Shown here in pieces: positions 23,344-34,189 of a stretch of 64,000 nt of DNA; position 1 is the first letter of the stretch, and each line of letters begins with the position of its first letter. Source of the DNA: Gordonia desulfuricans NBRC 100010 (lineage in GTDB: Bacteria > Actinomycetota > Actinomycetes > Mycobacteriales > Mycobacteriaceae); NCBI RefSeq assembly GCF_001485495.1, contig NZ_BCNF01000039.1, positions 36,366 to 100,365 of the forward strand, in the 5' to 3' direction. The notes under the pieces were generated by a model. That model saw only the letters and a program-made list of their open reading frames with translations. It was not told the origin of the DNA and did no database searches. A program made the translations under genes and the position numbers.

Positions 23344-24039
23344 TCACGGCAGGGCCTCGACGAGGGCGTCCACCTCGACCCGCGGGCCGGTGAAGAACGG
23401 GGTCTCCTCGCGCACGTGCATGCGGGCCTCGGTGGCGCGCAGGTCACGCATCAGGTCGACGATGCGGTGCAGTTCCGGCGCCTCGAAGGCCAGCAGCCAT
23501 TCGTAGTCGCCGAGGGCGAACGAGGCGACGGTGTTGGCGCGGACGTCCTTGTAGCCGCGGGCCTGCTTGCCGTGGTCGGAGAGCATCTTGCGACGCTCCT
23601 CGTCGGGCAGCAGGTACCACTCGTACGACCGCACGAACGGGTACACGCAGATGTAGTTGCCCGGCTCCTCCCCGGCGAGGAACGCCGGGATGTGGCTCTT
23701 GTTGAACTCCGCGGGGCGGTGCAGTGCGACGTTGCTCCACACCGGCTCGCAGACGCGGCCCAGCTGGGTCTCGCGGCGGAACCGGTTGTATGCGGCCTGC
23801 AGGTCCTCGATCTTCTCCGCATGCCACCAGATCATGAAGTCGGCGTCGGCGCGCAGGCCGGACACGTCGTAGACACCGCGGACCATGACGTCGGTGTCGG
23901 CGAGGGATTTGAAGAAATCCGTGGCGTCGGATTTCACCGCGTCACGATCGTCGCCGATCCCATCGGGTCGGACGGCGAACACCGAGAACATCAGGTAGCG
24001 GATGGTCGAGTTCAGTTCGGCATAGTCCAAGCGGCTCAT
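23344..24039 (-). CDS. hemQ: Coproheme decarboxylase HemQ (ChdC)
   Basis: A 231-residue member of the chlorite-dismutase-like family, with [20 protein letters not shown] carrying the probable haem-ligand His and [14 protein letters not shown] before it. HemQ removes two carboxyl groups from coproheme to give haem b, the last step of the coproporphyrin-dependent pathway used by Actinobacteria. It is the last gene of hemE-cgoX-hemQ. The ATG at 24039 begins the family sequence; the frame stays open far upstream only because of high GC. Confidence 0.92.
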   Translation of the reverse strand: MSRLDYAELNSTIRYLMFSVFAVRPDGIGDDRDAVKSDATDFFKSLADTDVMVRGVYDVSGLRADADFMIWWHAEKIEDLQAAYNRFRRETQLGRVCEPVWSNVALHRPAEFNKSHIPAFLAGEEPGNYICVYPFVRSYEWYLLPDEERRKMLSDHGKQARGYKDVRANTVASFALGDYEWLLAFEAPELHRIVDLMRDLRATEARMHVREETPFFTGPRVEVDALVEALP

Positions 24040-24059
24040 GACCCCATCGTGCCACCGTC

Positions 24060-25433
24060 TCAGTGCAGGTCGGTGAGCAGGTCCCGGGCCGCACGACCGG
24101 CCTGCCCGATACATGCGGGCACCCCGACACCGGCGTAGGACGACCCGGCCAGCGCCAGCCCTGTGGGCCGGTGGCCGAGCACCTCGGCCATGCGGGCCAG
24201 ATGCCCGGGCGCGTACCGCGGCAGTCCCCCGGTCCAGCGTTGCTGCCACACGTCGATCACGTGCCCGGATGCCGGCGCGACGCCGGCGGCCGCGCAGATC
24301 CGGTCGAGGTCGGCCAGGGCCTGGCCGCGCAGCGAGTCGAGGGCGTCGTCGGCGATCGGGGCGCCGTAACGGCCGAACGACGCCCGCACCGACACCGGCC
24401 GGTCGGGTCGGCCCAGATGCGCCCACTTGCGGGAGCTGAGCGTGAACGCCTTGGCGTGCAGGTCTCCTCCGGTCGCCACCAGCACGCCCGAATGGGCGGG
24501 CAGGTCGGTGCCCGGAGCCAGGGCCAGGGACAGCACCACCGACGACGCCGGTTCCACTGCGCGCAGCGTGGGCGCCAGGTCGGGTGCCTGCGTGGCGAGC
24601 AACTCGCCGGCGATCCAGGCGGGGACCGCCAGGATCACACCGTCGTAGGTGGCCTCGACCGGCCCGTGTACCGCCCAGCGGTCGCCGGTACGGGAGAGTC
24701 CGGTGACCCGAGCGCCCAGATGCACGGTGGGGCGGGCGGCGTCGACGAGCGCGTCGAGCAGCACCCGGTACCCGCCGACGAGGGTGCCGAACACCGGCCC
24801 GGTGCCGGTGGATGCGGCGAGGATGTCGGTGACCGCCCCGGTGAGACTGGTCGCGCCCTGATCCAGACGCAGGGCCAGGGCCGGCAGTGCCTCGCGCAGC
24901 CCGATGTCGCCGGCCAGGCTCGAGTAGACGCCGCCGAGCATCGGGTCGACGCAGCGGGCCACCACCGACGGCCCGAACCGGTCGGCGACCAGTTCCCCGA
25001 CGCTCACGTCGGTACCCGGGCGCCACGACAGCGGCCGGTCGGCCTCGCCGCGGATGCGGTCCACGTCGGCCGGGTCGGCGATACCGGCGACGATGTCGGC
25101 GGATGCCGGGATGCCCATGAGAGCCGGGGACGGCAGCGGGTGCAGGCCGCCGTTCGCCCAGATCGCCGGTCGTGCGCCGGTCGGCGCCACCACCCGGTCG
25201 GTCAGGCCCAGCTCGGCGACCAGGTCCACCGCCTCGGGGCGGCGCACGATGAACGCCTCGGCGCCCACGTCGACCGGCCGGCCGCCCACCTCGACGGTCT
25301 GCAGGATGCCACCGGTCGACTCCCCCGCCTCGAGGATGTCGATCACCGCGTCGTCGCCGAGTGCCTGCCGCAGCCGGAGTGCGGCGACGAGGCCGGACAC
25401 ACCGGCACCGACGACAGCGATCCGGGCGGACAT
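24060..25433 (-). CDS. hemY: Coproporphyrinogen III oxidase (HemY/CgoX type)
   Basis: A 457-residue FAD enzyme with the N-terminal dinucleotide fold [13 protein letters not shown] and the family blocks [12 protein letters not shown] and [10 protein letters not shown] with a C-terminal [13 protein letters not shown] that closes the FAD site. In Gram-positive bacteria and actinobacteria it oxidises coproporphyrinogen III to coproporphyrin III. Its ATG overlaps the hemE stop by one base, so the two are translated together. Ferrochelatase, needed before HemQ, is not in this window. Order matches Rv2677c. Confidence 0.9.
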   Translation of the reverse strand: MSARIAVVGAGVSGLVAALRLRQALGDDAVIDILEAGESTGGILQTVEVGGRPVDVGAEAFIVRRPEAVDLVAELGLTDRVVAPTGARPAIWANGGLHPLPSPALMGIPASADIVAGIADPADVDRIRGEADRPLSWRPGTDVSVGELVADRFGPSVVARCVDPMLGGVYSSLAGDIGLREALPALALRLDQGATSLTGAVTDILAASTGTGPVFGTLVGGYRVLLDALVDAARPTVHLGARVTGLSRTGDRWAVHGPVEATYDGVILAVPAWIAGELLATQAPDLAPTLRAVEPASSVVLSLALAPGTDLPAHSGVLVATGGDLHAKAFTLSSRKWAHLGRPDRPVSVRASFGRYGAPIADDALDSLRGQALADLDRICAAAGVAPASGHVIDVWQQRWTGGLPRYAPGHLARMAEVLGHRPTGLALAGSSYAGVGVPACIGQAGRAARDLLTDLH

Positions 25434-26497
25434 CAGAGTGTGTGGATCAGTTCGACGGCGCGGGTGAGCACCTTCGCGTCGGTGTCGGGGAGCACGCCGT
25501 GCCCGAGGTTGACGATGTGGCCGGTGGCGCCGGTGGCGATCGCGGTCGCCCCGTCGTCGAGGACGCGGCGGATCTCACGTTCGATCACCTGCGGCCCGGC
25601 GAACAGCACCGTCGGGTCGAGGTTGCCCTGCACGGCCTTGCCCGGACCCACGCGGCGCACCGCCTCGGTCAGCGGCACCCGCCAGTCGACGCCGATCACG
25701 TCGGCGGGGGCGGCCATCGCGGCGAGCAGTTCACCGGTGCCGACACCGAAGTGGATGCGGGGTACGCCATAGCCGGCGACCTCGGCGAACACCCGGTCGG
25801 TGTGCGGGGCGACGTAGGTGCGGTAGTCGGCCTCGGAGAGGGCCCCGGCCCACGAGTCGAAGACCTGGATCGCGTCCACCCCGGCCTCGAGCTGCACCTG
25901 CAGGAAGGTGATGGTGATGTCGGCGAGCCGGCCCATCAGCGCATTCCACACCTCCGGCGCACCGCGCATGAGAGCCTTGGTGTTGACGTAGTTGCGGCTC
26001 GGACCGCCCTCGATCAGATATGACGCGAGGGTGAACGGCGCCCCGGCGAAGCCGATCAGCGCGGTCTCCGCCGGCAGCTCGGCGAGGATCCGCTCCACCG
26101 CGTGGGCGACCGCCCCGACCTGCGCCGGATCGAGCCGCGGCAGCCCCGCGACGTCGGCCTCGGTGCGGATGGGCGCGGCGATCACCGGGCCGGTCCCGGC
26201 CACGATGTCCAGGTCCACACCGGCGGCCTTGAGCGGCACGACGATGTCGGAGAACAGGATCGCGGCGTCGACGTCGTGGCGTCGGACCGGTTGCAGCGTG
26301 ATCTCGGTGACCAGCTCCGGGTCGAAGCACGACTCGAGCATGCCGTGGTTCTCCCGGATGGCCCGGTATTCCGGCAACGACCGACCGGCCTGCCGCATGA
26401 ACCACACTGGGCGCCTGCTGGGCGTGGAGCCCTGCGCCGCGGCCACCAGCGGCATGGTGGCGTGGCCTGAACGGGTACGTTGTGAATGCGACATCAT
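25433..26497 (-). CDS. hemE: Uroporphyrinogen decarboxylase HemE
   Basis: A 354-residue protein with the HemE signatures [17 protein letters not shown] near the N-terminus, [15 protein letters not shown], and [17 protein letters not shown]. It decarboxylates uroporphyrinogen III to coproporphyrinogen III, the first step here toward haem. First gene of the leftward hemE-cgoX-hemQ operon, divergent from the DUF3000 gene. Two ATG codons (26497, 26494) are possible starts. Confidence 0.95.
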   Translation of the reverse strand: MMSHSQRTRSGHATMPLVAAAQGSTPSRRPVWFMRQAGRSLPEYRAIRENHGMLESCFDPELVTEITLQPVRRHDVDAAILFSDIVVPLKAAGVDLDIVAGTGPVIAAPIRTEADVAGLPRLDPAQVGAVAHAVERILAELPAETALIGFAGAPFTLASYLIEGGPSRNYVNTKALMRGAPEVWNALMGRLADITITFLQVQLEAGVDAIQVFDSWAGALSEADYRTYVAPHTDRVFAEVAGYGVPRIHFGVGTGELLAAMAAPADVIGVDWRVPLTEAVRRVGPGKAVQGNLDPTVLFAGPQVIEREIRRVLDDGATAIATGATGHIVNLGHGVLPDTDAKVLTRAVELIHTL

Positions 26498-26578
26498 CGA
26501 TCACTCTGCCATGTCGTCCGAATCGACCACCGGCGCGCCTCCGCCCTTCGGCGCAGTGCTGGTCTTACCGTCACAGTT

Positions 26579-27190
26579 GTGACCTCCTCCGGAGCTCCGA
26601 CGGAGCCTGCCGACTTCCGCACCGCGGTCGAGTCGCTGCATTCCGCGCGCATCCGACGCGACATCGAGGTCGGGCCGATCCGCCCGCCGCAGCGCCTGGC
26701 GCCCTACAGCTATGCGGTGGGCGCGGAGGTGCGCCGCGCCGACGACGATCCCGACGACGACCTGCAGGGCAGCGCCTTCGGGCGGCTGATCCTGCTCTAC
26801 GACCCCGACGGCCAGGACGCCTGGAACGGGACGATGCGTCTGGTCGCCTACATCCAGGCGGAGGTGGAGGCCGCGCTCGCGGCCGACCCGCTGCTGCCCG
26901 AGGTGGCGTGGAGCTGGCTCGCCGATGCCCTCGGTGTCCCGGTCGGTGAGACCGCCAACGACGAGGGACCGGTCCACGTGACCGCTCTCGGCGGCACCGT
27001 GACCTCCACGTCGTCGGTGCGCTACGGCGACATCGCCGGTCCGCCGCGCGCCCATCAGCTCGAGTTGCGGGCGTCGTGGACCGCCCCGTCGGCCGAAGGG
27101 CTGGGCGCGCACCTGGAGGCGTTCTGCGAAGTGTTGTCGGCGGCCGCGGGTCTGCCCCCGGTCGGTGTCACCGAACTCGGGTCGGCGTGA
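26579..27190 (+). CDS. DUF3000 family protein
   Basis: A 203-residue soluble protein of the actinobacterial DUF3000 family (Rv2680-like): RDIEVGPIRPPQRLAPYSYA near the start and LYDPDGQDAWNGTMRLVAY in the middle. Function unknown. I start it at the GTG at 26579, 7 nt after TACCGT, a leaderless arrangement. Its stop overlaps the GTG of the exonuclease-like gene by 4 nt (GTGA), so both are co-translated. The pairing with a ribonuclease D-like gene is conserved in Mycobacteriales. Confidence 0.85.
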   Translation: MTSSGAPTEPADFRTAVESLHSARIRRDIEVGPIRPPQRLAPYSYAVGAEVRRADDDPDDDLQGSAFGRLILLYDPDGQDAWNGTMRLVAYIQAEVEAALAADPLLPEVAWSWLADALGVPVGETANDEGPVHVTALGGTVTSTSSVRYGDIAGPPRAHQLELRASWTAPSAEGLGAHLEAFCEVLSAAAGLPPVGVTELGSA

Positions 27191-28428
27191 GCGATCCGGC
27201 AGCGCCCGCCGAGGACGCCACCCCCACCACCCCGCTGCTCGAACCGCGCGAGGGCGTCCCGCCCGTGCTGTCGTCGGCCGGGCAGTTCGCCGACGCCGCC
27301 GAGCGGCTCGCCGCCGGCACCGGGCCGATCGCCCTCGACACCGAACGCGCGTCGGGCTACCGGTACTCCCAGCGCGCCTACCTGATCCAGATCCGGCGCA
27401 CCGGATCGGGCAGTTTCCTGATCGACCCGATCGAGGAACCCGACGCACTGGACCCGCTGATCGAGGTGCTCGACGGCCCCGAATGGGTGCTGCACGCCGC
27501 CGACCAGGACCTTCCGTGCCTGCGTGACCTGGGTTTCCGCGCCAACGACCTGTTCGACACCGAACTCGCCGGACGGCTGCTCGGGCTGACCCGGGTGAAT
27601 CTGGCCGCGATGGTCGCCGAGTTCCTCGGCCTCGGTCTGCAGAAGGGGCACGGCGCCGCCGACTGGTCACGTCGTCCGCTGCCACCGGAATGGCTGAACT
27701 ACGCCGCCCTCGACGTCGAGGTGCTCGTCGAACTGCGCGATGCGATGGACGCCGCACTCGGCGACGCCGAGAAGCAGGAGTGGGCGGTCGAGGAGTTCCG
27801 GTACGTGCTGGGGCGTCCGGTCTCGCCACCGCGCACCGACCGCTGGCGGCGCACCGCCAACATCCACACCATCAAGACCGCACGCGGGCTGGCCACCGTC
27901 CGCGAGTTGTGGGCGGCGCGGGAGGAGATCGCGCAGCGTCGGGATGTCGCGCCGGGGCGGGTGCTGCCCGACTCGGCGATCATCACCGCCGCCGCAGCCG
28001 CCCCGCAATCGGCCGGCGACCTGACCAAACTGCCGGTGTTCGGCGGTCCCCGACAACGCAAGCAGGCCGCGGTCTGGATGTCGGCGATCCTGCGGGCCCG
28101 CGACCTGACCGACAAGGAACTGCCGCCGCGTAAGGCGCCGACCACGGGACTGCCGCCGATCAGCCGGTGGGAGCCCCGCAATCCGGAGGCCGCCGCCCGC
28201 GCGGCGACGGTGCGGCCGCTGATCAAGGAGATCGCCGAGGCCCACGAGGTACCGGCGGAGAACCTGCTCTCCCCCGACCTGGTGCGCCAGCTGTGCTGGG
28301 ACGGGGTGCCCGCCCCGATCACCGCCGAGGCGGTCGACGCGGCCCTGGCCGCCGGTGGGGCCCGCACCTGGCAGCGTGCGCTGACCGCGGCGCCGATCGC
28401 GGCGGCTATCGCCGGACTGCCCGGCTAG
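27187..28428 (+). CDS. Ribonuclease D-like 3'-5' exonuclease with HRDC domain
   Basis: A 413-residue DEDD-type exonuclease: motif I ALDTERASGYRY (the D-x-E pair), motif II LHAADQDLPCL, motif III YAALDVEVLVEL (the Tyr and Asp of the DEDDy group). An HRDC-type helical region (about residues 210-300) follows. RNase D trims tRNA 3' ends and helps stable-RNA maturation. The GTG start overlaps the DUF3000 stop. Corresponds to Rv2681. Confidence 0.9.
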   Translation: MSDPAAPAEDATPTTPLLEPREGVPPVLSSAGQFADAAERLAAGTGPIALDTERASGYRYSQRAYLIQIRRTGSGSFLIDPIEEPDALDPLIEVLDGPEWVLHAADQDLPCLRDLGFRANDLFDTELAGRLLGLTRVNLAAMVAEFLGLGLQKGHGAADWSRRPLPPEWLNYAALDVEVLVELRDAMDAALGDAEKQEWAVEEFRYVLGRPVSPPRTDRWRRTANIHTIKTARGLATVRELWAAREEIAQRRDVAPGRVLPDSAIITAAAAAPQSAGDLTKLPVFGGPRQRKQAAVWMSAILRARDLTDKELPPRKAPTTGLPPISRWEPRNPEAAARAATVRPLIKEIAEAHEVPAENLLSPDLVRQLCWDGVPAPITAEAVDAALAAGGARTWQRALTAAPIAAAIAGLPG

Positions 28429-28513
28429 ATCACACCGCCACCCCACCGCGAGACCGCTACCCGGGAGACGGATACCCGGGAGACGACCCCCGGCGATGAC
28501 GTGATGCCAGAAC

Positions 28514-28563
28514 GACGTGGGGCAGCACCCGCCGGAAATGCCCGGCCGGTGCTGCCCCACGTC
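28514..28563. terminator. Bidirectional hairpin between the exonuclease-like gene and dxs
   Basis: GACGTGGGGCAGCACC (28514-28529) pairs with GGTGCTGCCCCACGTC (28548-28563), a 16-bp perfect stem with an inner CCGG dyad, between convergent genes. Confidence 0.75.
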
Positions 28564-28568
28564 ATCGG

Positions 28569-30557
28569 TCAGTCCTGGGTGTGTGCCTCTTCGGGGGTCC
28601 GGACCTCCTCGGGAGCCCGCGCGACGTCGGGCTCGGAGGCGGTGTCGGCGCGATCCATCCCCGGCAGGGTCTGCATCTCGGAGACCGTCGCGGTGATCGA
28701 CCGCGCCAGGTCCTGGGCGGTCAGGCCGAGCTCGGCGAGGATCTGGCCGCGCGAGGCGTGGGCGATGAATTCCTGTGGGATGCCCCGGTTCTGGACCGGG
28801 ACCACCACGTCGGCCGCCGACAGCGCAGCCGCGACCGCGGATCCGACGCCGCCCTGCACACCGCTGTCCTCGAGGGTCACCACGAGCCGGTGACGGGTGG
28901 CGAGGTCGGTGATCGACGCGGGCACCGGCAGTACCCAGCGCGGATCGACAACGGTGGCCTCGATGCCCTGGCTGCGCAAGCGGTCGGCGGTGTCGAGGGC
29001 CAGCGAGCAGAACGCGCCGACCGCGACGATCAGCACATCGCCGCCGATCTCGCCGACACCCGGGCCGCGGCGCAGCACGTCGACGCCGTCGTCGAGGCGG
29101 GTGACCGCGCGGATGTCCTCGGGCACCGCCCCTTTGGAGAAGCGCAACACGGTGGGGCCGTCATCGACGGCGAGTGCCTCGTCGAGTTCCTCGCGCAGCC
29201 GGACCGCGTCGCGCGGTGCGGCCACCCGCAGGCCGGGCACGATCGACAGCAGCGACAGATCCCACATGCCGTGATGGCTGGGGCCGTCCGGTCCGGTGAT
29301 CCCCGAGCGGTCGAGTACCACGGTGACCGGCTGGCGCAGCAGCGCGACGTCCATCAGCAGCTGGTCGAAGGCGCGGTTGAGGAAGGTCGAGTAGATCGCG
29401 ACCACCGGATGCAGACCGCCCAGCGCCAGACCGGCGGCCGAGGTCATCGCATGCTGTTCGGCGATCCCGACGTCGAACATGCGATCCGGGAAGGCATCCC
29501 CGAACGCCGACAGCCCGGTGGGTCCGGGCATCGCCGCGGTGATCGCGACGATGTCGTCGCGGGTGTGCCCGGCCTCCACCAGCGCGGTGGAGAACACCGT
29601 GGTCCAGTCCAGCGGTGAGACCGATGTGGCGCGGCCCGTCCTCGGGTCGATCACGCCGGTCGCGTGCATCTGGTCGGCCTCGTTGTTCTCCGCGTGCGCA
29701 TAGCCCATCCCCTTGCGGGTGACGGTGTGCACGATCACCGGGCCGCCGTAGGCGCGGGCACGGCGGAACGCCGATTCGAGGGCCTCCACGTCGTGGCCGT
29801 CGACCGGTCCGACGTATTTGAGGCCGAGGTCGGTGAACATCGCCTGCGGGGCGAGCAGATCCTTGAGGCCGCTCTTCATCCCGTGCAGCACCGCATACGC
29901 GGGGTCGCCGACGACGGGCAGTTTGCGCACCACACGGCGCCCCTCGTCGAGGACGCGCTCATAGCTCGGCTGCAGGCGCAGCCCGGACAGGTGGCGGGCG
30001 AAGCCGCCGATCGTCGGGGCGTAGGACCGGCCGTTGTCGTTGACCACGATCACCAGGGGGCGGTCGCCGGCGGCGATGTTGTTCATCGCCTCCCAGCACA
30101 TGCCGCCGGTCAGGGCGCCGTCGCCGACGACGGCCACCACGGTACGGTCGGGCTGGCCGGTGAGGGCGAACGACTTGGTCAGGCCGTCGGCGTACGAGAG
30201 TGCCGCCGAGGCGTGCGAGGACTCCACCCAGTCGTGTTCGCTCTCGGCGCGGTCCTGGTAGCCGGTGAGGCCGCCCTGCTGCCGGAGGGTGTCGAATCGG
30301 TCGCGGCGCCCGGTGACGATCTTGTGCACGTAGCACTGATGTCCGGTGTCGAAGAGGATCGGATCATGCGGTGAGTCGAAGACCCGGTGCATGGCCAGGG
30401 TGAGTTCGACGACGCCGAGGTTCGGGCCGAGGTGCCCGCCGACCGCGGAGACCTTCTCGATCAGGAATCGACGGATCTCCGCCGCCAGCGTCACGACCTG
30501 CTCGGACGTCAGCTCACGGAGGTCGGCCGGGGATTCGATCTGCTCCAGCAGCCCCAT
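28569..30557 (-). CDS. dxs: 1-deoxy-D-xylulose-5-phosphate synthase
   Basis: A 662-residue thiamine-diphosphate enzyme: [12 protein letters not shown] at the N-terminus, the ThDP motif [31 protein letters not shown], and a transketolase C-terminal domain. It condenses pyruvate and glyceraldehyde-3-phosphate, the first step of the MEP isoprenoid pathway that supplies decaprenyl carriers and menaquinone. I start it at the ATG at 30557 because GGGAGG lies just upstream; the frame continues 19 codons further. The last 35 residues are an acidic tail with repeated Glu-Glu. Corresponds to Rv2682c. Confidence 0.95.
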   Translation of the reverse strand: MGLLEQIESPADLRELTSEQVVTLAAEIRRFLIEKVSAVGGHLGPNLGVVELTLAMHRVFDSPHDPILFDTGHQCYVHKIVTGRRDRFDTLRQQGGLTGYQDRAESEHDWVESSHASAALSYADGLTKSFALTGQPDRTVVAVVGDGALTGGMCWEAMNNIAAGDRPLVIVVNDNGRSYAPTIGGFARHLSGLRLQPSYERVLDEGRRVVRKLPVVGDPAYAVLHGMKSGLKDLLAPQAMFTDLGLKYVGPVDGHDVEALESAFRRARAYGGPVIVHTVTRKGMGYAHAENNEADQMHATGVIDPRTGRATSVSPLDWTTVFSTALVEAGHTRDDIVAITAAMPGPTGLSAFGDAFPDRMFDVGIAEQHAMTSAAGLALGGLHPVVAIYSTFLNRAFDQLLMDVALLRQPVTVVLDRSGITGPDGPSHHGMWDLSLLSIVPGLRVAAPRDAVRLREELDEALAVDDGPTVLRFSKGAVPEDIRAVTRLDDGVDVLRRGPGVGEIGGDVLIVAVGAFCSLALDTADRLRSQGIEATVVDPRWVLPVPASITDLATRHRLVVTLEDSGVQGGVGSAVAAALSAADVVVPVQNRGIPQEFIAHASRGQILAELGLTAQDLARSITATVSEMQTLPGMDRADTASEPDVARAPEEVRTPEEAHTQD

Positions 30558-30635
30558 CCGGTGTCCTCCCTCATCAGTACCCATCCGTCCCAGTCTACGG
30601 TCGTCGCCGCGCATGTCTGCGCAGCGGTGAGGTAG

Positions 30636-31979
30636 TCAGTGGCGTGACGTCGACCGCACCAGTACCGCGATCGCCTCCAGATGGTGGGTCAGCGGGAACG
30701 CGTCGAACCCGGCGATCCGCTGCGGGGTGTAGCCGTGGCGCCCGTACAGCCCCAGGTCGCGGGCGAAGCGGCCGACGTCGCATCCGACGTGCGCGATCAC
30801 CTCCGGCGCGGCATCGGCGAGCTGGGCGATCACCGCGGGTCCGGCACCGGTCCGCGGCGGGTCCAGGACCACGACCTGCGGGGCGGGCAGGTCGGCGATC
30901 AGGCGCGCCACCTCCCCTCGGTGCAGGTGGATGCCGGTGTCGGTGGTGAAGGTGTGCTCGGCGGCCTCGAGGGCGCCGGGATCGGATTCGACGACGTGCA
31001 CCGAGCCCGCCGCGAGGGTGTCGGTGAGGGCGGCCGCGAACCCCCCGGCCCCGCCGTAGAGATCCCAGCAGACGCCGGGCGCGGCGTCGCCGAGGGCCGA
31101 CCGCACCATGTCGGTGACGGTCGCCGCGTAGGTGTCGGGGGCGGCCCGGTGTCCCTGCCAGAACCCGGCGACCGGGATCTCCCAGCGTCGCGCGCCGACG
31201 CGGTGACCGGCCGTCGGCGCACCGGCGACCACCCGCTGCGGGCGGGGTGCCTCGCGGTGTCGGCGACGCTGCTGTGCGGCCCTGCGGTCCCGGGACCGTC
31301 CGCGTGACGAACCGCCCCGCTCCGGTCCTCCGCGTGGTGGTCGGCCGCCGCCCGCCGCAGCGGCCGGGACCGGTCCGATCTCGACGATGTGCCGGGTGCC
31401 GGTGTCGTCGAGGGTGATCGCGAGATCGCCGCCGGGGGCGTATCCGTCGCCGAGGTCGGCGACCATCAGCGGATCGTTCTGGGCGCACGGATCTCCGGTG
31501 ACGATGCCGGCACCGCCACGTTCGTGCAGCCCCGGCCGGCCGTCGGCGTCGACGGCGAGCCGGGTGAGGATGCGCCAGCCGGTCGCGCCGCCGTCGAGGG
31601 CCCGCACCGCCTCACCGGGCAGCAGCCGGTCGAGCCGGGCGGCGTCGAATCCGCCGATCCGGCCCAGCACGTCGCGCAGGACCTCCGCCTTGAGCCCCCG
31701 CACGTGGTCGGGGGTGATGAACGACTGGTCGCAGCACCCGGCGCCGTGGGCGGCCGCAGCGCACAGCTCGTCGATGCGCTGCGGTGCGGGCTCGAGCACG
31801 TCGACGGTCTCGGCGGTGAGGAACCTCGGCTTCTCCTCGACGATGCGGGCGGTGACCTGCTCGCCGGGGATCGCACCGCGCACGAACACCGCGCGGCCGT
31901 CGTCGGCGCGCCCGACGGCGGTGCCGCCGTTGGCCGGCCGGTCGACGCGCAGGGTCAGCAGGATGTCGGTGTCGGTCAC
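30636..31979 (-). CDS. TrmA/RumA-type class I SAM-dependent RNA methyltransferase
   Basis: A 447-residue protein. A TRAM-like domain (TVRVDR-type start, then GRAVFVRGAIPGE) comes first, then a Cys cluster (ELCAAAAHGAGCC and GDPC) that could hold an iron-sulfur cluster, then the SAM domain (CWDLYGGAGGFAAAL, VVESDPGALEAA, VVVLDPPRTGAG) with the nucleophile Cys in HVGCDVGRF. It would methylate a uridine C5 in rRNA or tRNA. Between the two halves is an unusual insert of about 45 residues very rich in Arg, Gly and Pro (around residues 230-275). The GTG start overlaps the transporter stop by 4 nt. Position as Rv2689c. Confidence 0.85.
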   Translation of the reverse strand: MTDTDILLTLRVDRPANGGTAVGRADDGRAVFVRGAIPGEQVTARIVEEKPRFLTAETVDVLEPAPQRIDELCAAAAHGAGCCDQSFITPDHVRGLKAEVLRDVLGRIGGFDAARLDRLLPGEAVRALDGGATGWRILTRLAVDADGRPGLHERGGAGIVTGDPCAQNDPLMVADLGDGYAPGGDLAITLDDTGTRHIVEIGPVPAAAAGGGRPPRGGPERGGSSRGRSRDRRAAQQRRRHREAPRPQRVVAGAPTAGHRVGARRWEIPVAGFWQGHRAAPDTYAATVTDMVRSALGDAAPGVCWDLYGGAGGFAAALTDTLAAGSVHVVESDPGALEAAEHTFTTDTGIHLHRGEVARLIADLPAPQVVVLDPPRTGAGPAVIAQLADAAPEVIAHVGCDVGRFARDLGLYGRHGYTPQRIAGFDAFPLTHHLEAIAVLVRSTSRH

Positions 31980-33988
31980 CGGTCGGGACCGCCGAGAGCG
32001 CGGCGGGTGTCGCCGGGGGCGTGATAGGCCATGTCCGCCTTTCGATGTTCGGACGACGTGAGCTGCCACGGCACCGAGGTGACCATCACCCCGGGTTCGA
32101 ACAGCAGTCGCGTCTTGAGCCGCAGCGCGGACTGGTTGTGCAGGATGGTCTCCCACCAGTGCCCCACCACGTACTCCGGGATGAACACGGTGATCACGTC
32201 GCGGGGCGACTCGCGGCGCACCCGGCGCACGTACTCGATCACCGGTCGGGTGATCTCGCGGTAGGGCGAGGCGATCACCTTGAGCGGGATGGAGATGTCG
32301 CTCTTCTCCCACTCCGACACCAGTTTGCGGGTGTCGCGGTCGTCGACGTTGACGGTGATCGCCTCCAGGGTGTCCGGTCGGGTGGCACGGGCGTACAGGA
32401 CCGCCCGCTTGGTCGCCAGGTGCAGCCCCGACACCAGCACCACCGAGTGGGTTCGGCTGGGCAGCACCGCGCCCTCGTCCTCGTCCTCGGCGCGTTCCAG
32501 TTCGTGCTGCACCGTCGAGTAGTGGTGGTGGATCGCCTTCATCAGGACGAACAGCGCCACCATCGCCAGGATCGCGATCCAGGCGCCCGCGGTGAACTTG
32601 GTGATCAGCACCACCACCAGCACGGTGGCGGTCATGATCAGGCCGACGGTGTTGATCACCCGTGACTGCTTCATCCGACGCCGCGCACTCGGGTCGGTCT
32701 CGGTGCGCAGCAGTCGGGTCCAGTGCCGGACCATGCCGGTCTGGCTGAGGGTGAACGAGACGAACACCCCGACGATGTAGAGCTGGATCAGGGCGGTGAC
32801 CTCGGCGCCGAAGGCGACGACGAAGGCGGTGGCGGCCAGCGCCAGGAAGATGATGCCGTTGCTGAACGCGAGCCGGTCACCGCGGGTGTGCAGCTGCCGC
32901 GGCAGGTAGCGATCCTGGGCGAGTACGGAGCCCAGTACCGGGAACCCGTTGAACGCGGTGTTGGCCGCCAGGACCAGGATCAGGGCGGTGACGGTCGCGA
33001 CGAAGTAGAAACCGACCGGGAAACTCGCGAACACCGCGTGTGCGAGCTGGGCGATCATCGCCTTCTGGTGATACCCCTCGGGGGCACCGATCAGGTCGGT
33101 CGCCGGGTTCATCACATATTTGGCGCCGATCCGCTCGGCCAGGAACACGATGCCCAGCAGCAGCGTGATGGCGATCGCGCCGAGCAGGAACAGGGTGGTG
33201 GCGGCGTTGCGCGACTTGGGTTTCTGGAAGGCCGGCACCCCGTTGCTGATCGCCTCCACACCGGTCAGCGCGGCACACCCCGACGAGAACGCCCGGGCGA
33301 TCAGGAAGACGAACGCCAGGCCCATCAGATTGGAGTGTTCGGCCTTGATCTCGAAGCCGGCGGCCTCCGAACGGACGGTGTCGCCGAGCAGATAGATCTG
33401 GATGAAACCCCAGATCAGCATGCCGAGCACGCCGAGGATGAAGGCATAGGTGGGGATCGCGAGCACCGACCCGGACTCCTTGAGTCCGCGCAGGTTGACC
33501 GCCGCGAGCAGCACGATGGCCGCCACACAGAACCACACCCGGTGCTGGGACACGAACGGGATCGCCGAGCCGATGTTCTCCGCCGCCGACGAGATCGACA
33601 CCGCGACGGTCAGCACGTAGTCGACGAGCAGGGCACTGCCGACGGTCAGACCGGCGGTGGGACCCAGGTTGACCGTGGCGACCTCGTAGTCGCCGCCGCC
33701 GGACGGGTAGGCGTGCACGTTCTGCCGATAGCTGGCGACCACCACCGCCATCACCACCGCGACGGCGACCGCCACCCACGGGGTGTAGACCAGTCCGGAG
33801 AGCCCGGCGACCGACAGGACCAGGAAGATCTCCTGCGGCGCATAGGCCACCGACGACATCGCATCGGATGCGAACACCGGCAATGCGATGCGTTTGGGGA
33901 GGAGGGTGTGACCGAGCCGATCACTACGGAACGGCCGTCCCAACAGCAACCGTTTGGTTGCGACGGACACCTTCGACACGGTGGGCAC
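31976..33988 (-). CDS. APC family amino-acid/polyamine permease
   Basis: A 670-residue transporter with about twelve membrane segments in the first 470 residues, the YPSGGGDYEVA motif of this subgroup after the third segment, and a cytoplasmic C-terminal domain of about 160 residues. It belongs to the large APC permeases often found next to KtrA/TrkA-type proteins; substrate unknown, and potassium transport (KimA-like) is a possibility since ceoB and ceoC follow. Two GTG codons begin the gene; the one at 33988 lies 6 nt after TAGTGT, the leaderless spacing. Corresponds to Rv2690c. Confidence 0.85.
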   Translation of the reverse strand: MPTVSKVSVATKRLLLGRPFRSDRLGHTLLPKRIALPVFASDAMSSVAYAPQEIFLVLSVAGLSGLVYTPWVAVAVAVVMAVVVASYRQNVHAYPSGGGDYEVATVNLGPTAGLTVGSALLVDYVLTVAVSISSAAENIGSAIPFVSQHRVWFCVAAIVLLAAVNLRGLKESGSVLAIPTYAFILGVLGMLIWGFIQIYLLGDTVRSEAAGFEIKAEHSNLMGLAFVFLIARAFSSGCAALTGVEAISNGVPAFQKPKSRNAATTLFLLGAIAITLLLGIVFLAERIGAKYVMNPATDLIGAPEGYHQKAMIAQLAHAVFASFPVGFYFVATVTALILVLAANTAFNGFPVLGSVLAQDRYLPRQLHTRGDRLAFSNGIIFLALAATAFVVAFGAEVTALIQLYIVGVFVSFTLSQTGMVRHWTRLLRTETDPSARRRMKQSRVINTVGLIMTATVLVVVLITKFTAGAWIAILAMVALFVLMKAIHHHYSTVQHELERAEDEDEGAVLPSRTHSVVLVSGLHLATKRAVLYARATRPDTLEAITVNVDDRDTRKLVSEWEKSDISIPLKVIASPYREITRPVIEYVRRVRRESPRDVITVFIPEYVVGHWWETILHNQSALRLKTRLLFEPGVMVTSVPWQLTSSEHRKADMAYHAPGDTRRALGGPDR

Positions 33989-34189
33989 CACGCCACACTA
34001 AGACCTGCGCCACCCGATCACCACAACTGACACGTCGACCCGCGACGACACGCCCCCGGGACCCGGATCGACCCGGGGAACGACACCGCGCGCCGGGATA
34101 CCGGGCGCGAGGGTAGGTTCATCTCAACGGCGGTCACCGGACGCCGAGACGACCAGCGGCACCCACCGTGCCGAACGGGAGGATGCGAC

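Noticed and set aside
23344..25026. A single 560-residue protein covering hemQ and part of hemY
   Set aside because: The first 329 residues are Arg/Gly/Pro-rich noise in the wrong frame of hemY; HemQ itself starts at 24039.
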